Both the position numbers and the translations under genes were made by a program. 64,000 nt of DNA from Notospermus geniculatus (taxonomy: Eukaryota > Nemertea > Pilidiophora > Heteronemertea > Lineidae): contig NMRB01000765.1 of assembly GCA_002633025.1 (NCBI GenBank), positions 87,947 to 151,946 of the forward strand, given 5' to 3'. The notes beneath the pieces were generated by a model. It searched no databases and had not been told where the DNA came from. It was given only the letters and a program-made list of their open reading frames with translations. Position 1 is the stretch's first letter. Each line of letters opens with the position of its first letter. This document shows, piece after piece, positions 34,164-47,308 of this stretch.

Positions 34164-36430
34164 ACAAAACAGAGGAAGAAAAAACGACGCTTTGCACCTT
34201 GTTTACCTCCCCCCCCCCCCTAGAAAAGTAATTAATGCGTTTGCAGAAATTTTGATTCGCATGCTGCAGACCATTAGCACACGCCTAATCGTGTCATACT
34301 GGTTAATATAAAGCAACCTCGAAATCAAAATGATATCCAAGCTCCTGATTGGTTCGCCTCATCCGAATTCCGGAAGTTACCAATATTCTTGAAACATCCG
34401 GAATCGGAAGATGTTCATACATTGTCGGCAAAGTAGCGGGTCATATTTTGAAATTTATTTCATTCTATCGGAAATTCTTGTCAATTGTCAAGGAAGTGTA
34501 TTGAAATTCGCAATTATATTTCATCTGCGCGTTCGAGGGTATCCTTATTGCGTGCACGCGTGGTGAAATCCCAGTGCTGCCACCTGTGAGAAAGTCGATA
34601 AACTAACACATGGTTTTCGTGTTTTGTGTTTGTGTTATCTTTGCTGTAAAACTGCGGTCACTACGATCATGACGGTTGCTACTGTGGGTGGTCACTGATC
34701 TGAAAAGGGCTGAATTTTAGGAAAGAAGGGTGTTACTTCAGGGAATAGGGACGGAGTCGTGAAATAAACAGTGATGGCTTAGAGAAAAGATGTAAATAGA
34801 GTAAATGACGCTGGATCAATAGTAACCAATGAAGGCATTAAAATGACCTTAAAGGCAAACTATGTTCGTGAAATTGTACAAAAGGGTGTTTGTTTAGAGG
34901 ATTATTTTACTGAAATGCTGTTCTTTACGAAGCTTACAGCTAATCTACACCCCTACCAGAAAAAGTCACGTCTGGGAAAACTCCATAGTTTTTGAGGAGT
35001 TCGTGTACCCGACAACAAAAAGATGTCATTGAAAGATAAAAAACTGGACGCGTCTTATTATAGTTTATTCCACCTCAACGGGCTCTTAAATCACACTTTA
35101 TTGAATGTTCGAATCGTTACAACAGTAAATCACCTTTAAAGACATTCAACTAGAAAACGTGTCAGTGTCTTAGAAATGGATTGAAATGCATAATTAATTT
35201 TCTATTTACCCTAGAGGTAATTGACATGAGAATTCCATACGATTTGATCAAGAAATTTCTCAGTTGGTTTCATTTGCCCTTCGCTGACAAAGGGCATATT
35301 TCAAATTTCTGTCAAAAGACTAGCGTGACGACAAAACGCAGGTTGTACGCAGTTAGAATGGTTTTGTCAGGTTCGCCATTTAGATTAAACCGAAGATTCA
35401 AATTTGCAAAATTTACGTTTCAAACTTAATGTTTTTTTCAAAAATAATTTCCTCCTAAAACATGTTGTTTTTCCGTAACCATAACAACGAGTCACCTCTC
35501 TTATTCGTTCTTCGTAACTCCAACGATCGAATTCAAGCGCGTGATCCTAAAATTCTATATTCTTAATTCAGAAGTAAATCATTTCGAAAATAATCCATTT
35601 ATTCCACAGGAAACGGTTTTCAAAGGGACATAATTTTTATGTCAACAATTCAGAAAAGCAGGAAGTACATTATCACGCATGCAACTACGCCTGTGCAAGG
35701 CGTTTGCAAGATTTAAATCTCCAAACTTTCTGCATGGGTACCTAATAACATAGAATTTGTTTCATGGAAAACTGATCGGTTCAGGTTCATTGATGATATG
35801 TTCTCGACGGCCATTATAGAGGGCGCCACTGGTCGATGTTCAAATTCAGTCACCATTTTTATTTGAAAAATGTGTACATGTATAAGTAACTGAGATATGC
35901 CATGCGGATTGTTTCCAAATGTATTGCCATAGCCGTGGTAAAACCAGAAATGGTATTTTTGAAATGTTCGAAAATAAATAGACTTCGAAACAGAGTATAG
36001 CTTTAGGCTTCAGATGAATGCTTGAAAAAAAATAATATGCACAGTTACTTACATGAATAACCCACATGATAATTGGTGTTTACAAAAATGTGTCCATAAA
36101 TTATGGCCAACTGGGTCATACGTATATAAAAATAGCTTGAACCTAGTGCGAAGCAATTATTTATTTCAATTCAAAACGAAATTTCCCAAACTATGCAAAC
36201 AGCGTGCACTTTGAAGCGTTTTTCTGATGTGCTATTTTAAACATGTCAAATATGTTTCGGTTATGTTTTTATATTTGCCACCAGGCACTAAGATATCTAT
36301 AAATAGATAAACAAGTGAACAGTCGATTATTCGGAATAAAATGGCCGCCGTTGACGTCGCGCTCCTTACAGTTTGAAGTCAATGACTGACGGTGCTGCAG
36401 CAGTCATGTCGCGGACAGGTTTTGTCTTGA
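34164..36430. other. Largely single-copy intergenic DNA
   Basis: I see no gene and little repeat structure here, unlike its surroundings. Short frames (for example 35181-35429) have no recognisable domain. Confidence 0.5.
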
Positions 36431-37770
36431 ATACCCCCATCACACTGAGCTAGTTCTCAGTACGTTCTTGAAAATGCTGCCGAACGGGCTCAAACTGTGT
36501 GCGAACGGAATGGACGTAGTGGCAACTTTTTACAGTCTTTTTACGAACTTCATGGACGGGCTCGGACGGGAAGGGTGCTCCAGCACTTCGAGACATTATT
36601 TAGCCCGTTTTGCGATTTTTATAGGACGGGACAGGACGTTTTGAGAACGTGGCAGTACCTGAAATGATTCGTTGGGAGTGAATTATTTCACTTTGTTGAT
36701 TGTCACGACTGTTATATTTTTGAGTGAACAGCACCATTATCGATTACCTTTCATATTTCGTGCCGCGCGTAATGTTTTACACACAAATTATCACCAGCTT
36801 ATACAGTTATTTTTTTCTGTACAAGGAGAGCGTGGACTACGAATTGAAATTCACTGCCCGAACAAAATTTTCGATACCGGTGTAACGTTTTTTAGTGAGG
36901 CCCGTGTGCGAGTGTGACATTACAACATTGACGGAATAAGCGGCGACACACAGAAAAACAGCGAGTCCGTTTTCCATGTGTTCCGAACAATGGGAATCAC
37001 ACAGAAAAATGGCCACACTGAAAAACGTTACACCTGCACACTTTCGCACACACCGAAATGGATTAAAACACGTGAGTTGCCTGTGTGCACATCCAGACTG
37101 CGTCCTCTGTGGTCCTTCTGACTGTCATTCGGTCAAAAAGCAAAGCGAAGTAAGGAAGAACCCGTCGAAAAGTTACACGTGTAGTCGATTCGTCCACTTC
37201 TGCCTGTCAGAAAGTCACCGAAGACCTGTATAAAAGGTAGATTCACTTGAAAACGAACATTGGCACTCGACCGACTGTTGAAAAACAGATCTATAAAACG
37301 AGAACAGCAGATTGAAATGAAGACATCACCATGAATAAAACTAGGGCCTCTCCACGGGTTACCTAGCCAGAACTGATTCGTTGCGTACCGGTACATGATT
37401 CGGCGCTTTATGAGATACAGAGTTCCGAAATTATTTCCAAATCAGGACCTCAACTCTGCGCATGAACTATCTATAGTTTGTTTGATTTATAGAGGATAAG
37501 GAACAAGGTCGCATGGGAGGTCAGACTTTATTGCCGCGGTGTCTTCTGATCTTTGTTTATGGCCATGCCAACCGTCTCTGGGTTGAATTTTTTAGAATTT
37601 CACTGCTTTATCTCACGGCCACCATTATTTGAACACATGACCTGGGCAAGGCCCACATACCGCGCAGTGACACACGATAATATCAAACCATTTCTTTCTT
37701 TTTTAGCATCCTTCCTTATATCTTTTTTGAAGATTCAACCAGCTCACGGTCACCATGGTCTCAAGACATC

Positions 37771-38107
37771 GGGTTGGTTCTAAACCTGGCACTGGTATCA
37801 TATTATGGTCAGAAATCATGAAAAAAGGTATATTTACCTAACAGCTATTATTTTGTAAGATAATAGGGCCAACCAGTTTAACATGGATCAATTATGTTGA
37901 AAAATCTAAAAAACTAGGAAAAAAAATTAAAATTATTTTCAACATAATTGATCCATGTTAAACTGGTTGGCCCTATTATCTTCCAAAATAATAACTGTTA
38001 CGTAAATACATGTATACAATTTTTTCATGATTTCTGGCCATAATATGATACCAGTGCCAGTGCCAGTGCCAGTGCCAGCGTGCCAGTGCCAGGTTTGGAA
38101 CCAACCC
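37771..38107. mobile_element. 9-bp-TSD MITE, copy 2, with empty site in the duplicate
   Basis: The ends are GGGTTGGTTC and CCAACCC. The flanks are CAAGACATC (37762-37770) and CAAGCGATC (38108-38116), a 9-bp duplication with two changes. The other duplication copy has a single uninterrupted CAAGACATC near 44688, so this is an insertion. It has a local CCAGTG expansion near its right end. Confidence 0.92.
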
Positions 38108-41014
38108 CAAGCGATCACCAGTACAAGACCCATTTGCAGTGTCATGTCATAGCCTGAAGTTTCAAGGCATTGCCAAGACATAGAACTTTTCTCTGTTTCT
38201 CTGAATAGGTACGTAAAATCTGCAGTGGCCTGTGTTGGACACTTATAATGAGAGGTGTACTCCATTCCAGAGGAACACTAGCAGAATAGGAATACTGCAG
38301 ATGTTACACTGACTTTCCAAAAACTGCATACGCCATAATTATGTGCCTTCCAAATCGGTTAAACATTACGTTTTCCAGATGTGCAAACTACAATAAGCGA
38401 TGAAATTACAAATATAACTCATCACAATACAATTCGACCGATCAATATGCAGAGAAAGCAACGTTTTCGGTGTAAAACGTCCCGAATGGGTTGTGGGCAA
38501 GAAAATCATAGGTCACAGCAGTGATAACACGTGATGGGCAGAACGGGTATCTCATGAATATTCATGACCTCCCACACCCATCACGTGTTAGTGTAATCAC
38601 GTGCCATCATGGTGGTGATTTCTGCCCTCTTGAGGGTCGTGTGGACGGAAGGAGTTAGGAGATAATGCCATGGTGAGGGCATTAAGGGGGCCAAGGAGAC
38701 CCTTAGGAGAGTAGGTTGAAGGATTGAAATGCGCGGACCGTGCGACCGTATGTGCATTAACGCGCCAGTGATTATTACAATATGGGATGCACAGTGGGTA
38801 GAATGCGGGGCAAAGGTCACATAAGGGACTGCCGACTCGAAGAAACATCAAAATCACAGTGTTCACTTGAGCCGTTTTGGAGGAAAGTTTTTCGTTATTT
38901 CTGTTGAGATAGCCAACTGGCTGAATTCCAACTGAGTGGAAGGAAAAGGAAGCCAAAATAGAGAAACTGTTGGCAGGGGCCTTCATTGAGGAGAAATGGC
39001 TCTCTATACCGAAGGGTCGAGAGGATCGAACGGCATCGAATCCGACTAGCTGGCATGGCTGAGCGTCAGTGGCACTGACCTACGAATTAGCGGCAAAACG
39101 TATATCGTTCGTCTCTCGGTGTTCATCGAAATGTACAAGAATGTACATGTATATGGGCCTTGCTATCACACAGAAATTCTACTAGTCATGTTCTGGGAAT
39201 GGGGTTCATTCCTTGTCCCCTGACTGGACCCGTTTGCCATGGTTTTCTTAAATGGGTACAAGAGAATGGGTTCATGGTACCCAGAATATTTGTTCTTCGG
39301 GTATGAAATGAATAGGTCATCATGTTGCAGTAACCCATAATGACCAGTTTCATAAGTCACTTTGGCCCATTTACGATTGCTACCCGTGGGGTGTTGGCAC
39401 CCATGACAGCTTTCGGGTCCAACTGACCGACTTCTGGGACCGGACGATTTTTTACAGTGATGGAGGCCTAAGATTCGAACAATGTCAGAGGGACACATCG
39501 CGAGCTCCACATCGCGTGCTGTATTTTTACACTGACATGCGAAAGCGAAGCATCTGGGATGCCTCGGACATCAGACATAATTGACTTTTCAGACTCGCAC
39601 ATGCATGGACAGCGAGGACAATTCCAGTTGTTTCCAAATTCTCACAGAATTAGCTATTCGTGGAGTTGATTGGCGGATAAATTGAGGTGATATTGTCACG
39701 TGACATGATGAGATACGCCACTCTTGTGACCTTGTCGTATAATTGGAACACAACTACGTGCCTCGTTTGAAAACAACATGTATTCCCTGGGTAATTTTTC
39801 AATCGCAACCAGACAAAATGAGCTTGGATTCTGCAAAGCCATTATTGTACCCCGACAAAAAAAACCCCGTAAACTACGGATAAGACACTACTCTCCTATT
39901 CGTCATTCCGATACACCAACGCCAGGATAATTTGACGTAATTCCCACAAGTTTTTTTTGTAATTTGTTGCTGAGTTTAGTTCCCAGGATCATTGCATGGG
40001 AACAGTTTCAAGGATCTTGCCCACAATAAGCCGAGCAATTACCTGAATTACGCCTATCTCATCTTTGAAATTATTTTCATGAGAATTGGGTGATGCAAAT
40101 TTTTGAATTTGCCTGATAGTTATCATCATGAGTTATTATATTTTTACGAATATGCAGTGGCACAGTCATGTATGACTCTATCTTTACAAATTCATCGTCG
40201 CCACTTTCGTTGTTTCATCATTATCAACATCGATTTTCGTCACGGAATGCCCGCACTGCCACGGTCCACATGGAAGGCAACATCTTGCTCAGAACCCAGT
40301 CATGCCAGTACGATCAAATGCTAAATTTGGTAAGTCTGCATCAACCAAAATCTGGAACTCTACCTTATCCTAGTGCAAGAAGAATCTGACACCCTTTCAT
40401 TTAAAAACACTATAGTACGTTTAAATCATGTGGGCCCCGATGGGAGGACCCTTTGGTTGTCAGGCAGACCTTGGTATTGTTGGTGAAGTCTGGCTATTGA
40501 AATGCGTTTTATTGACAGGACACTTCCAGCCAATCCCATGCACCATGCCTGTGTTCAATTTCGAATCAATTCTATTTCGAACCAAGGTTCAGCTGGTTGA
40601 AAACAATGTGCGTTGGACCATTTAGAGTAAACCCTAAATTCATTGTTGTCCGGTTACTAGGGGTTTGACTGACATACGCCCATCGGGATCCAGATGATTT
40701 AAACGTACTATATAGGGCATTGATGGCACGTACTAAGTTCAGATGGTTTAGAATTACTTTTGACTATCAAATTTATAACTTACAGCTATTGTGAATCATT
40801 AGTCCGTTATATTGTTAAATTGAAATGGCCCTGAATTCTGGTTCATTTAAAAAATAACAATGATAGTAAAAGGATGTTTCAAAATTGGTCACCCAAGAAA
40901 ATGGGGCAAAATTTAACTTTGAAATGATCACAAAGATTTGTGCCATTGATTTTCCAAAAATCAAATGTAGTATAATATAGACCTTTAACTATTAGTTTCT
41001 CCATCTGGGATGTA

Positions 41015-41143
41015 CAAAAAATATTTTCTTATTTTCTTACTTTCTTGGGAGTGAGACAAGAAAATCTGTACTTTTTCTTGTGATTTTCTTGTCTCACTCC
41101 CAAGAAAGTAAGAAAAAGTAAGAAAATAAGAAAACATTTTTTC
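41015..41143. mobile_element. Hairpin element present only in duplication copy 1
   Basis: It follows GATGTA and starts CAAAAAATATTTTCTTATTT. The arms contain CTTTCTTGGGAGTGAGACAA and its complement, ending AAAACATTTTTTC before CAGTG. Copy 2 has the octamer TACATGTA (48011-48018) at exactly this site. Confidence 0.85.
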
Positions 41144-44025
41144 CAGTGAGTGTACACTCATTTGAAGGAGGGTATCAAAAAATATTGAGTTTACCAGCAA
41201 AATCTATCGTTCCGTCCGACACCAAAACTACTTTCTGCTGTCAGATTTTAAAGGGTTAATAGATCAATTAGTTTCAGTGCCATAATTTAGAGCTCCATGA
41301 TACTTAGATCTGACATGAATATTGTAGAGTTTCAAGAAACAGCCTTTCACCAGTAGACAAAAGAATGGTGAAAATTTTCTGGTGTCGGACGGAACACTTT
41401 TTGAAACACACCCAAACAGTCATATTCTTGATAGGTAAATTAGTTCCTGTAACACGAATTACTCCTTACACAAGAAAATCTATTCGAATTCTAACTGAGA
41501 TAATTTCATTTCCAATAACCACCGGCCGATAATGGGTTAAACATTAAATCACTCCCACAACTCTGTTCTAGCTCCGCCCCTTCAAGCCTGGCCACGCATA
41601 TCGCTAATCAAACTGGACATTATGCTAATGTGACACCATCAATTATCTCGTCAATGATTCTCATTAAATCACTGCTGCCACCGACGGGATTTTCTCACAC
41701 TAAAACGCCTCGGGATGTCTTGAATTGCACCAAGTTGCATTTTAGCATTTTCCTCTTGACTCCCTGCACCCCTGGGATGCATCCAGCATCCAGGGGCGGA
41801 GCACATCGTCGAACATCTTCATCGCATCCTAGCAACCCATTTAGAGGATTTATACCACATTCAGGAGGCAAAATTCGACATAAATATCCAGTGATGGTTA
41901 AAAATACTATATGAACTATGGCCAATTAATATGATTCATTGCTAATTTAATTGGCCATTAATTGCCCTAACACTTGTTGGGGTGAAAAAAGATAAAAATA
42001 CCTGGCAAGATGAAATATTGTTTCAAAATCTCCATAAATATTACATACAACCGGGTTGTGATCTATTTTGTAGCCTTGTAAGATGACTTAAGGGATTAAT
42101 ACTTTGTTGTATAGGTAATCTATTAATTATTTTGTTATGTATTTTATGACTACAGTGGTGGGAGCTTTGTACTGTAAATGTATAGTGAGATGGTATTTTT
42201 GCGACAACGCATGGGGATTTCCATTACATGTATTTCCAATGACACTACAACATATCATCTTGGGAGTAGGTTAATGGGTATTGTGTGGGCAGTTACTTTT
42301 GTAGTGGTGATATCTATTTTTATATGTTGTCTGTGGGATGGACAGGGGCCATCTCAGCACTGACCAAAACATGCAATTTTCTTGTATTTTTACCATCAGT
42401 TTTGCAGACTGAAAGTATATGTGGGCACGTGATTGAGAAACAGGCCCAACGCACGTGCCACTCTCCCTGAAGAAGTATCAACATTTAGTTGGCTCCCAAC
42501 CTCAAAACATGCTGTGGAATTTATTAGTTCTGTTGGGAGCTAATTTCAATCAGAGCAAAGCAAATAAACAAAATCAAAACAAAATGAAGAAAATCAATTC
42601 AAGGAAAAATTAAGAGACTCTGGAGTAGCTTTTCAGTCAGAATTATGTTTTATTTCCTTTTTCGGTTTTATATTTCTTTATCCACACAGTAGGTACAAAA
42701 ATTTATCATAAAATCAAGGAAAGGCCCAGCGAAACAACCTTTAAACCGACTGGTAATAAGTTGATTCTTTTTGCCAAGTTAGAACGTTGAAGTCTCTACA
42801 CTTACCGAAATCCAATCTCCACGCCATGTCCACTGCACATGCTCAGTCTTGCAGTCTTCATAAATTGCCCTCAAATTTTATGCATTTTGTTACCTCTGAC
42901 TTTGTGATAAACCAAGTTATTAATTAATTAGTTGATTCAGAAAAGGATTGGTGAATACCCTGGCTCGAATACTTTTTATTTTTGCGTCCAAACATCTGCT
43001 GTATGAAAACTCACTGTACCCTGAAGTCCGACCTATTTGACTTTAGTGGGAGAATGAAAACTTTGAGTTTTTTCGATTGCCACCAAAGCCGCATGGTTGA
43101 AAAATGACCACAACACTGAGCTAGTTCTCAGTACGTTCTTGAAAATGTTGCGAACGGGCTCAAACTGTGTGCGAACGAAATGGACGTACTGGCAATTTTT
43201 TACAGTCTTTTTACGAACTTCATGGACGGGCTCGGACGGGAAGGATGCTCCAGCACTTCGACACGTTTTAGCCCGTTTTGCGATTTTTATAGGACGGGAG
43301 AGGACGTTTTGAGAACGTGGCAGTACCTGAAATGATTCGTTGGGAGTGAATTATTTCACTTTGTTGATTGTCACGACTGTTATACATGTATTTTTGTGTG
43401 AACAGCACCATTATCGATTACCTTTCATATTTCGTGCCGCGCGTAATGTTTTACACACAAATTATCACCAGCTTATACAGTTATTTTTTCTGTACAAGGA
43501 GAGCGTGGACTACGAATTGAAATTCACTGCCCGAACAAAATTTTCGATACCGGTGTAACGTTTTTTAGTGAGGCCCGTGTGCGAGTGTGACATTACAACA
43601 TTGACGGAATAAGCGGCGACACACAGAAAAACAGCGAGTCCGTTTTCCAGTGTGTTCCGAACAATGGGAATCACACAGAAAAATGGCCACACTGAAAAAC
43701 GTTACACCTGCACACTTTGCACACACCGAAATGGATTACAACAATGATCCAGACTAAGTCCCATCTGGTCTTTCTGACTGTCATTCGGTCAAAAAGCAAA
43801 GCGAAGTCAGCAAGAACCCGTCGAAAAGTTACACGTGTAGCCGATTCTTCCACTTCTGCCTGTCAGAAAGTCACCGAAGACCCGTATAAAAGGTAGATTC
43901 ACTTGAAAACGAACATTGGCTCTCGACCGACTGTTGAAAAACAGATCTAAACGAGAACAAAACAAATCGAAATGAAGACATCACCATGAATAAAACTAGG
44001 GCCTCTCAACGAGTTAAAGGCCTGT

Positions 44026-44267
44026 CACACTGAAGTAGTTCTCAACACGTCCTCCCCGTCCTAAAAAAATCGTAAAACGGGCTTTAGAACGTGTAACCCT
44101 TGGCAAAATAATGCCTCGATGTTCTGGAGCATCCTTCCCGTCCATGAAGTTCGTAAAAGACTGTAAAAAGTTGCCACTACGTCCACTCCGTTCGCAGACA
44201 GTTTGAGCCCCGTTCGGCAAAATTTTCAAGAACGTACTGAGAACTAAACTCGGTGTGATTGGGGCAT
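44026..44267. mobile_element. MITE present only in duplication copy 2
   Basis: The ends are GTCACACTGAAGTAGTTCTC and the complement of TCACACCGAGTTTAGTTCTC. The interior (reverse complement) matches about 36440-36660, the left edge of both duplication units. The breakpoint of the duplication therefore lies in or next to another copy of this element. Confidence 0.8.
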
Positions 44268-44720
44268 TACCTAGCCGGAACAGTAATTCGTTGCGTACCG
44301 GTACATGATTCGGCGCTTTATGAGATACAGAGCTTCCGAAATTATTTCCAAATCAGGATCTCAACTCTGCGCATGAACTATCTATAGTTTGTTTGATTTA
44401 TAGAGGATAAGGAACAAGGTCGCATGGGAGGTCAGACTTTATTGCCGCGGTGTCTTCTGATCTTTGTTTATGGCCATGCCAACCGTCTGTGGGTTGAATT
44501 TTTTAGAATTTCGCTACTTTATCTCACGGCCACCATTATTTGAACACATGACCTGGGCAAGGCCCACATACCGCGGTATGCAGTGACACATAATATCAAA
44601 TCATTTTCTTTCTTTTTTAGCATCTTCTTTTCTTATCTATTTTAATGATTCCATCAGCTCACGGTCACCAGCTCATGATCTCAAGACATCACCAGTACAA
44701 GACCCATTTTGCAGCGCCAT

Positions 44721-44962
44721 ACAATGTAAAGTCATTGACATTAGTTTATCTACACCTGAAACTTTGAAAATGTTGATGTTTAGGATTTTTTCTAATAAAT
44801 GAGCTATTACATAATTATGACATTTCCAAATTTCCAAAATTTTGATGCAGAAATATGACCAACAAGATATACTTTCATGTGGAACAAACCGTGTTAAAAT
44901 TGGCCCAGTAGTATTTGAAATATTCAAAGTATCAGGTGTAGATAAATGTCCATGACTGTACA
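44721..44962. mobile_element. Deleted relative of the 30180-31115 foldback
   Basis: It retains both ends and the segment TTTTGATGCAGAAATATGAC..TTAAAATTGGCCCAG, and lacks most of the left arm. It is absent from duplication copy 1. Confidence 0.8.
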
Positions 44963-45805
44963 TGCCATACTATAGCCTGAAGTTTCCAGACATTGCCAAG
45001 ACATAGAACTTTGCTCTGTTTCTCTGAATAGGTACTTAAAATCTGCAGTGGCCAGTGTTTGATACTTATAATGAGAGGTGTACTGCAGGGTGTGCTATAA
45101 TCTTCATCCCAGAGGAACACTAGCAGAATGGGAATACTGCAGATGCTACACCGACTTTCCAAAAACTGCATACGCCATATGTGCCTTCCAAATCCAAACA
45201 TTATGTTTTCCAGATGTGCAAACTACAATAAGCAATGAAATTACAAATATAACTTATCACAATACAATTCGACCGATCAATATGCATAGAAAGCAACGTT
45301 TTCGGTGTAAAACGTCCCGAATGGGTTGTGGGCAGAAAATCATAGGTCACAGCAGTGATAACACGTGATGGGCAGAACGGGTATCTCATGAATATTCATG
45401 ACCTCCCACACCCATCACGTGTTAGTGTAATCACGTGCCATCATGGTGGTGATTTCTGCCCTCTTGAGGGTCGTGTGGACGGAAGGAGTAGGAGATAATG
45501 CCGTGGTGAGGGCATTAAGGGGGCCAAGGAGACCCTTAGGAGAGTAGGTTGATGGATTGAAATGCGCGGACCGTGCGACCGTATGTGCATTAACGCGCCA
45601 GTGATTATTACAATACGGGATGCACAGTGGGCAGAATGAGGGGCAAAGGTCACATAAGGGACTGCCGACACGGAAGAAACGTAAAATAGCAGTGTTCATT
45701 TGAGCCGCTTTGCAGGAAAGTTTTTCGTTATTTCTGATGAGATAGCCAACTGGCTGAATTCCAACTTAGTGGAAGGAAAAAGAAGCCAGTAGAGAAACTG
45801 TTGGA

Positions 45806-45940
45806 GCCACGGTGGTGTAGTGGTTCGGGCCTCCGACTAGCGGTCAGAGGGTCCCGGGTTCGAATCCCACTGGGCGTGAGACTTTGGGCAAGTCTCTTTG
45901 CCTCACTGGCCTCTCTCCACCAAGGTGTATAAATGGGCAC
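45806..45940 (+). mobile_element. tRNA-derived SINE, 5' part
   Basis: GCCACGGTGGTGTAGTGGTT, then GGTTCGAATCCCACTGGGC and CTCTTTGCCTCACTGGCC, ending ATAAATGGGCAC. It lacks the tail seen in the copy at 63044-63317. It is found only in duplication copy 2. The minus-strand frame over it is a repeat shadow. Confidence 0.88.
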
Positions 45941-46969
45941 GACCCCCCAAATCCCCCTCTTTATCAAGCTGCCTAATTTCACTATAGTAAAAGTTTNGGG
46001 TCACGACTCCCAACCCCCCCCCCTCTCCCCTCTCCGCGCCTGACTTTATCAGGCTGCCTATTTTCACTCTAGTTTTGTTGCAGTCTCACAGTACAGGCAA
46101 GTGTTCAATTGAATTTGTGAACCCAATATTGGTAGCCTACATGGAGGCCAAAGATTCGGACAATGTCAGAGGGACACATCGCGTTCTGTATTTTTACACT
46201 GACATGCGAAAGCGAAGCATCTGGGATGCCTCGGACAACAGACATAATTGACTTTTCAGACTCGCACATCCATGGAGGACAGCGAGGACAATTCCAGTTG
46301 TTTCCAAATTCTCACAGAATTAGCTATTCGTGGAGTTGATTGGTGGATAAATTGAGGTGATATTGCCACGTGACATGATGAGATACGCCACTCTTGTGAC
46401 CTTGTCGTATAATTGGAACACAACTACGTGCCTCGTTTGAAAACAACATGTATTCCCTGGGTAATTTTTCTATCGCAACCAGACAAAATGAGCTTGGATT
46501 CTGCAAAAAGCCATTATTGTACCCCGACAAAAAAACACCGTAAACTACGGATAAGACACTACTCTCCTATTCGTCATTCCGATACACCAACGCCAGGATA
46601 ATTTGACGTAATTCCCACAAGTGTTTTTTGTAATTTGTTGCTGAGTTTAGTTCCCAGGATCATTGCCTGGGAACAGTTTCAAGGATCTTGCCCACAATAA
46701 GCCGAGCAATTACCTGAATTACGCCTATCTCATCTTTGAAATTATTTTCATGAGAATTGGGTGATGCAAATTTTTGAATTTGCCTGATAGTTATCATTAT
46801 GCCTTGTTATATTTTTACGAACCTGTACACAGTCGTGTATGACTCTATCTTTACAAATTCATCGTCACCATTTTCGTTGCTCATCGTATCCACATCGAAT
46901 TTCTTCAAGGAATGCCCGCATTGCAGCGGACACCCATGGAAGTCAACATCTTGCCCAGAACCTAGTATG

Positions 46970-47308
46970 ATTAGTAATTTGGTTAGTATGATTACTACAT
47001 GTAGTTTGGTTAGTAATTTTATTGTAAACGTAGTTTCTACGCTTCAATCGGTAGTTTAAGTAAGTACTAAATCCCTTCTCCCTTCTTTCCTTGTGTACCT
47101 GCAGCTTCTCATTCACGACTGGCAAAGCTTCTGTATTCTTCATTCTCGTTAAAGATATCTTTTGCCTCCCCGAGAAGCCATGTATAGTTTATTATATTTT
47201 TACTTTTGCAGGGCTAATAATGCTTTGCTTAAGCCCTGGCACGCCTGGAGTTACCTTCGTGTATGTGCTTTTGTTTAATAAAACTATCAATCAATCAACC
47301 TATGATCA
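46970..47308. mobile_element. Retroposon-like insertion in duplication copy 2
   Basis: Duplication copy 1 lacks this segment. It ends with TTTAATAAAACTATCAATCA followed by ATCAACC, which resembles the short simple-sequence tail of a LINE-type 3' end. No reverse transcriptase sequence is visible. Confidence 0.5.

Larger units (their letters stand above)
36442..43107. repeat. Tandem duplication, copy 1 (6.67 kb)
   Basis: It starts ACACTGAGCTAGTTCTCAGT and ends GCATGGTTGAAAAATGA. It is collinear with 43113-49965, with scattered substitutions and several insertion differences. Insertions present only here are the 9-bp-TSD MITE (37771-38107) and a hairpin element (41015-41143). Parallel open frames in both copies (such as 40428-40625 / 47433-47618) show no domain. 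Confidence 0.95.
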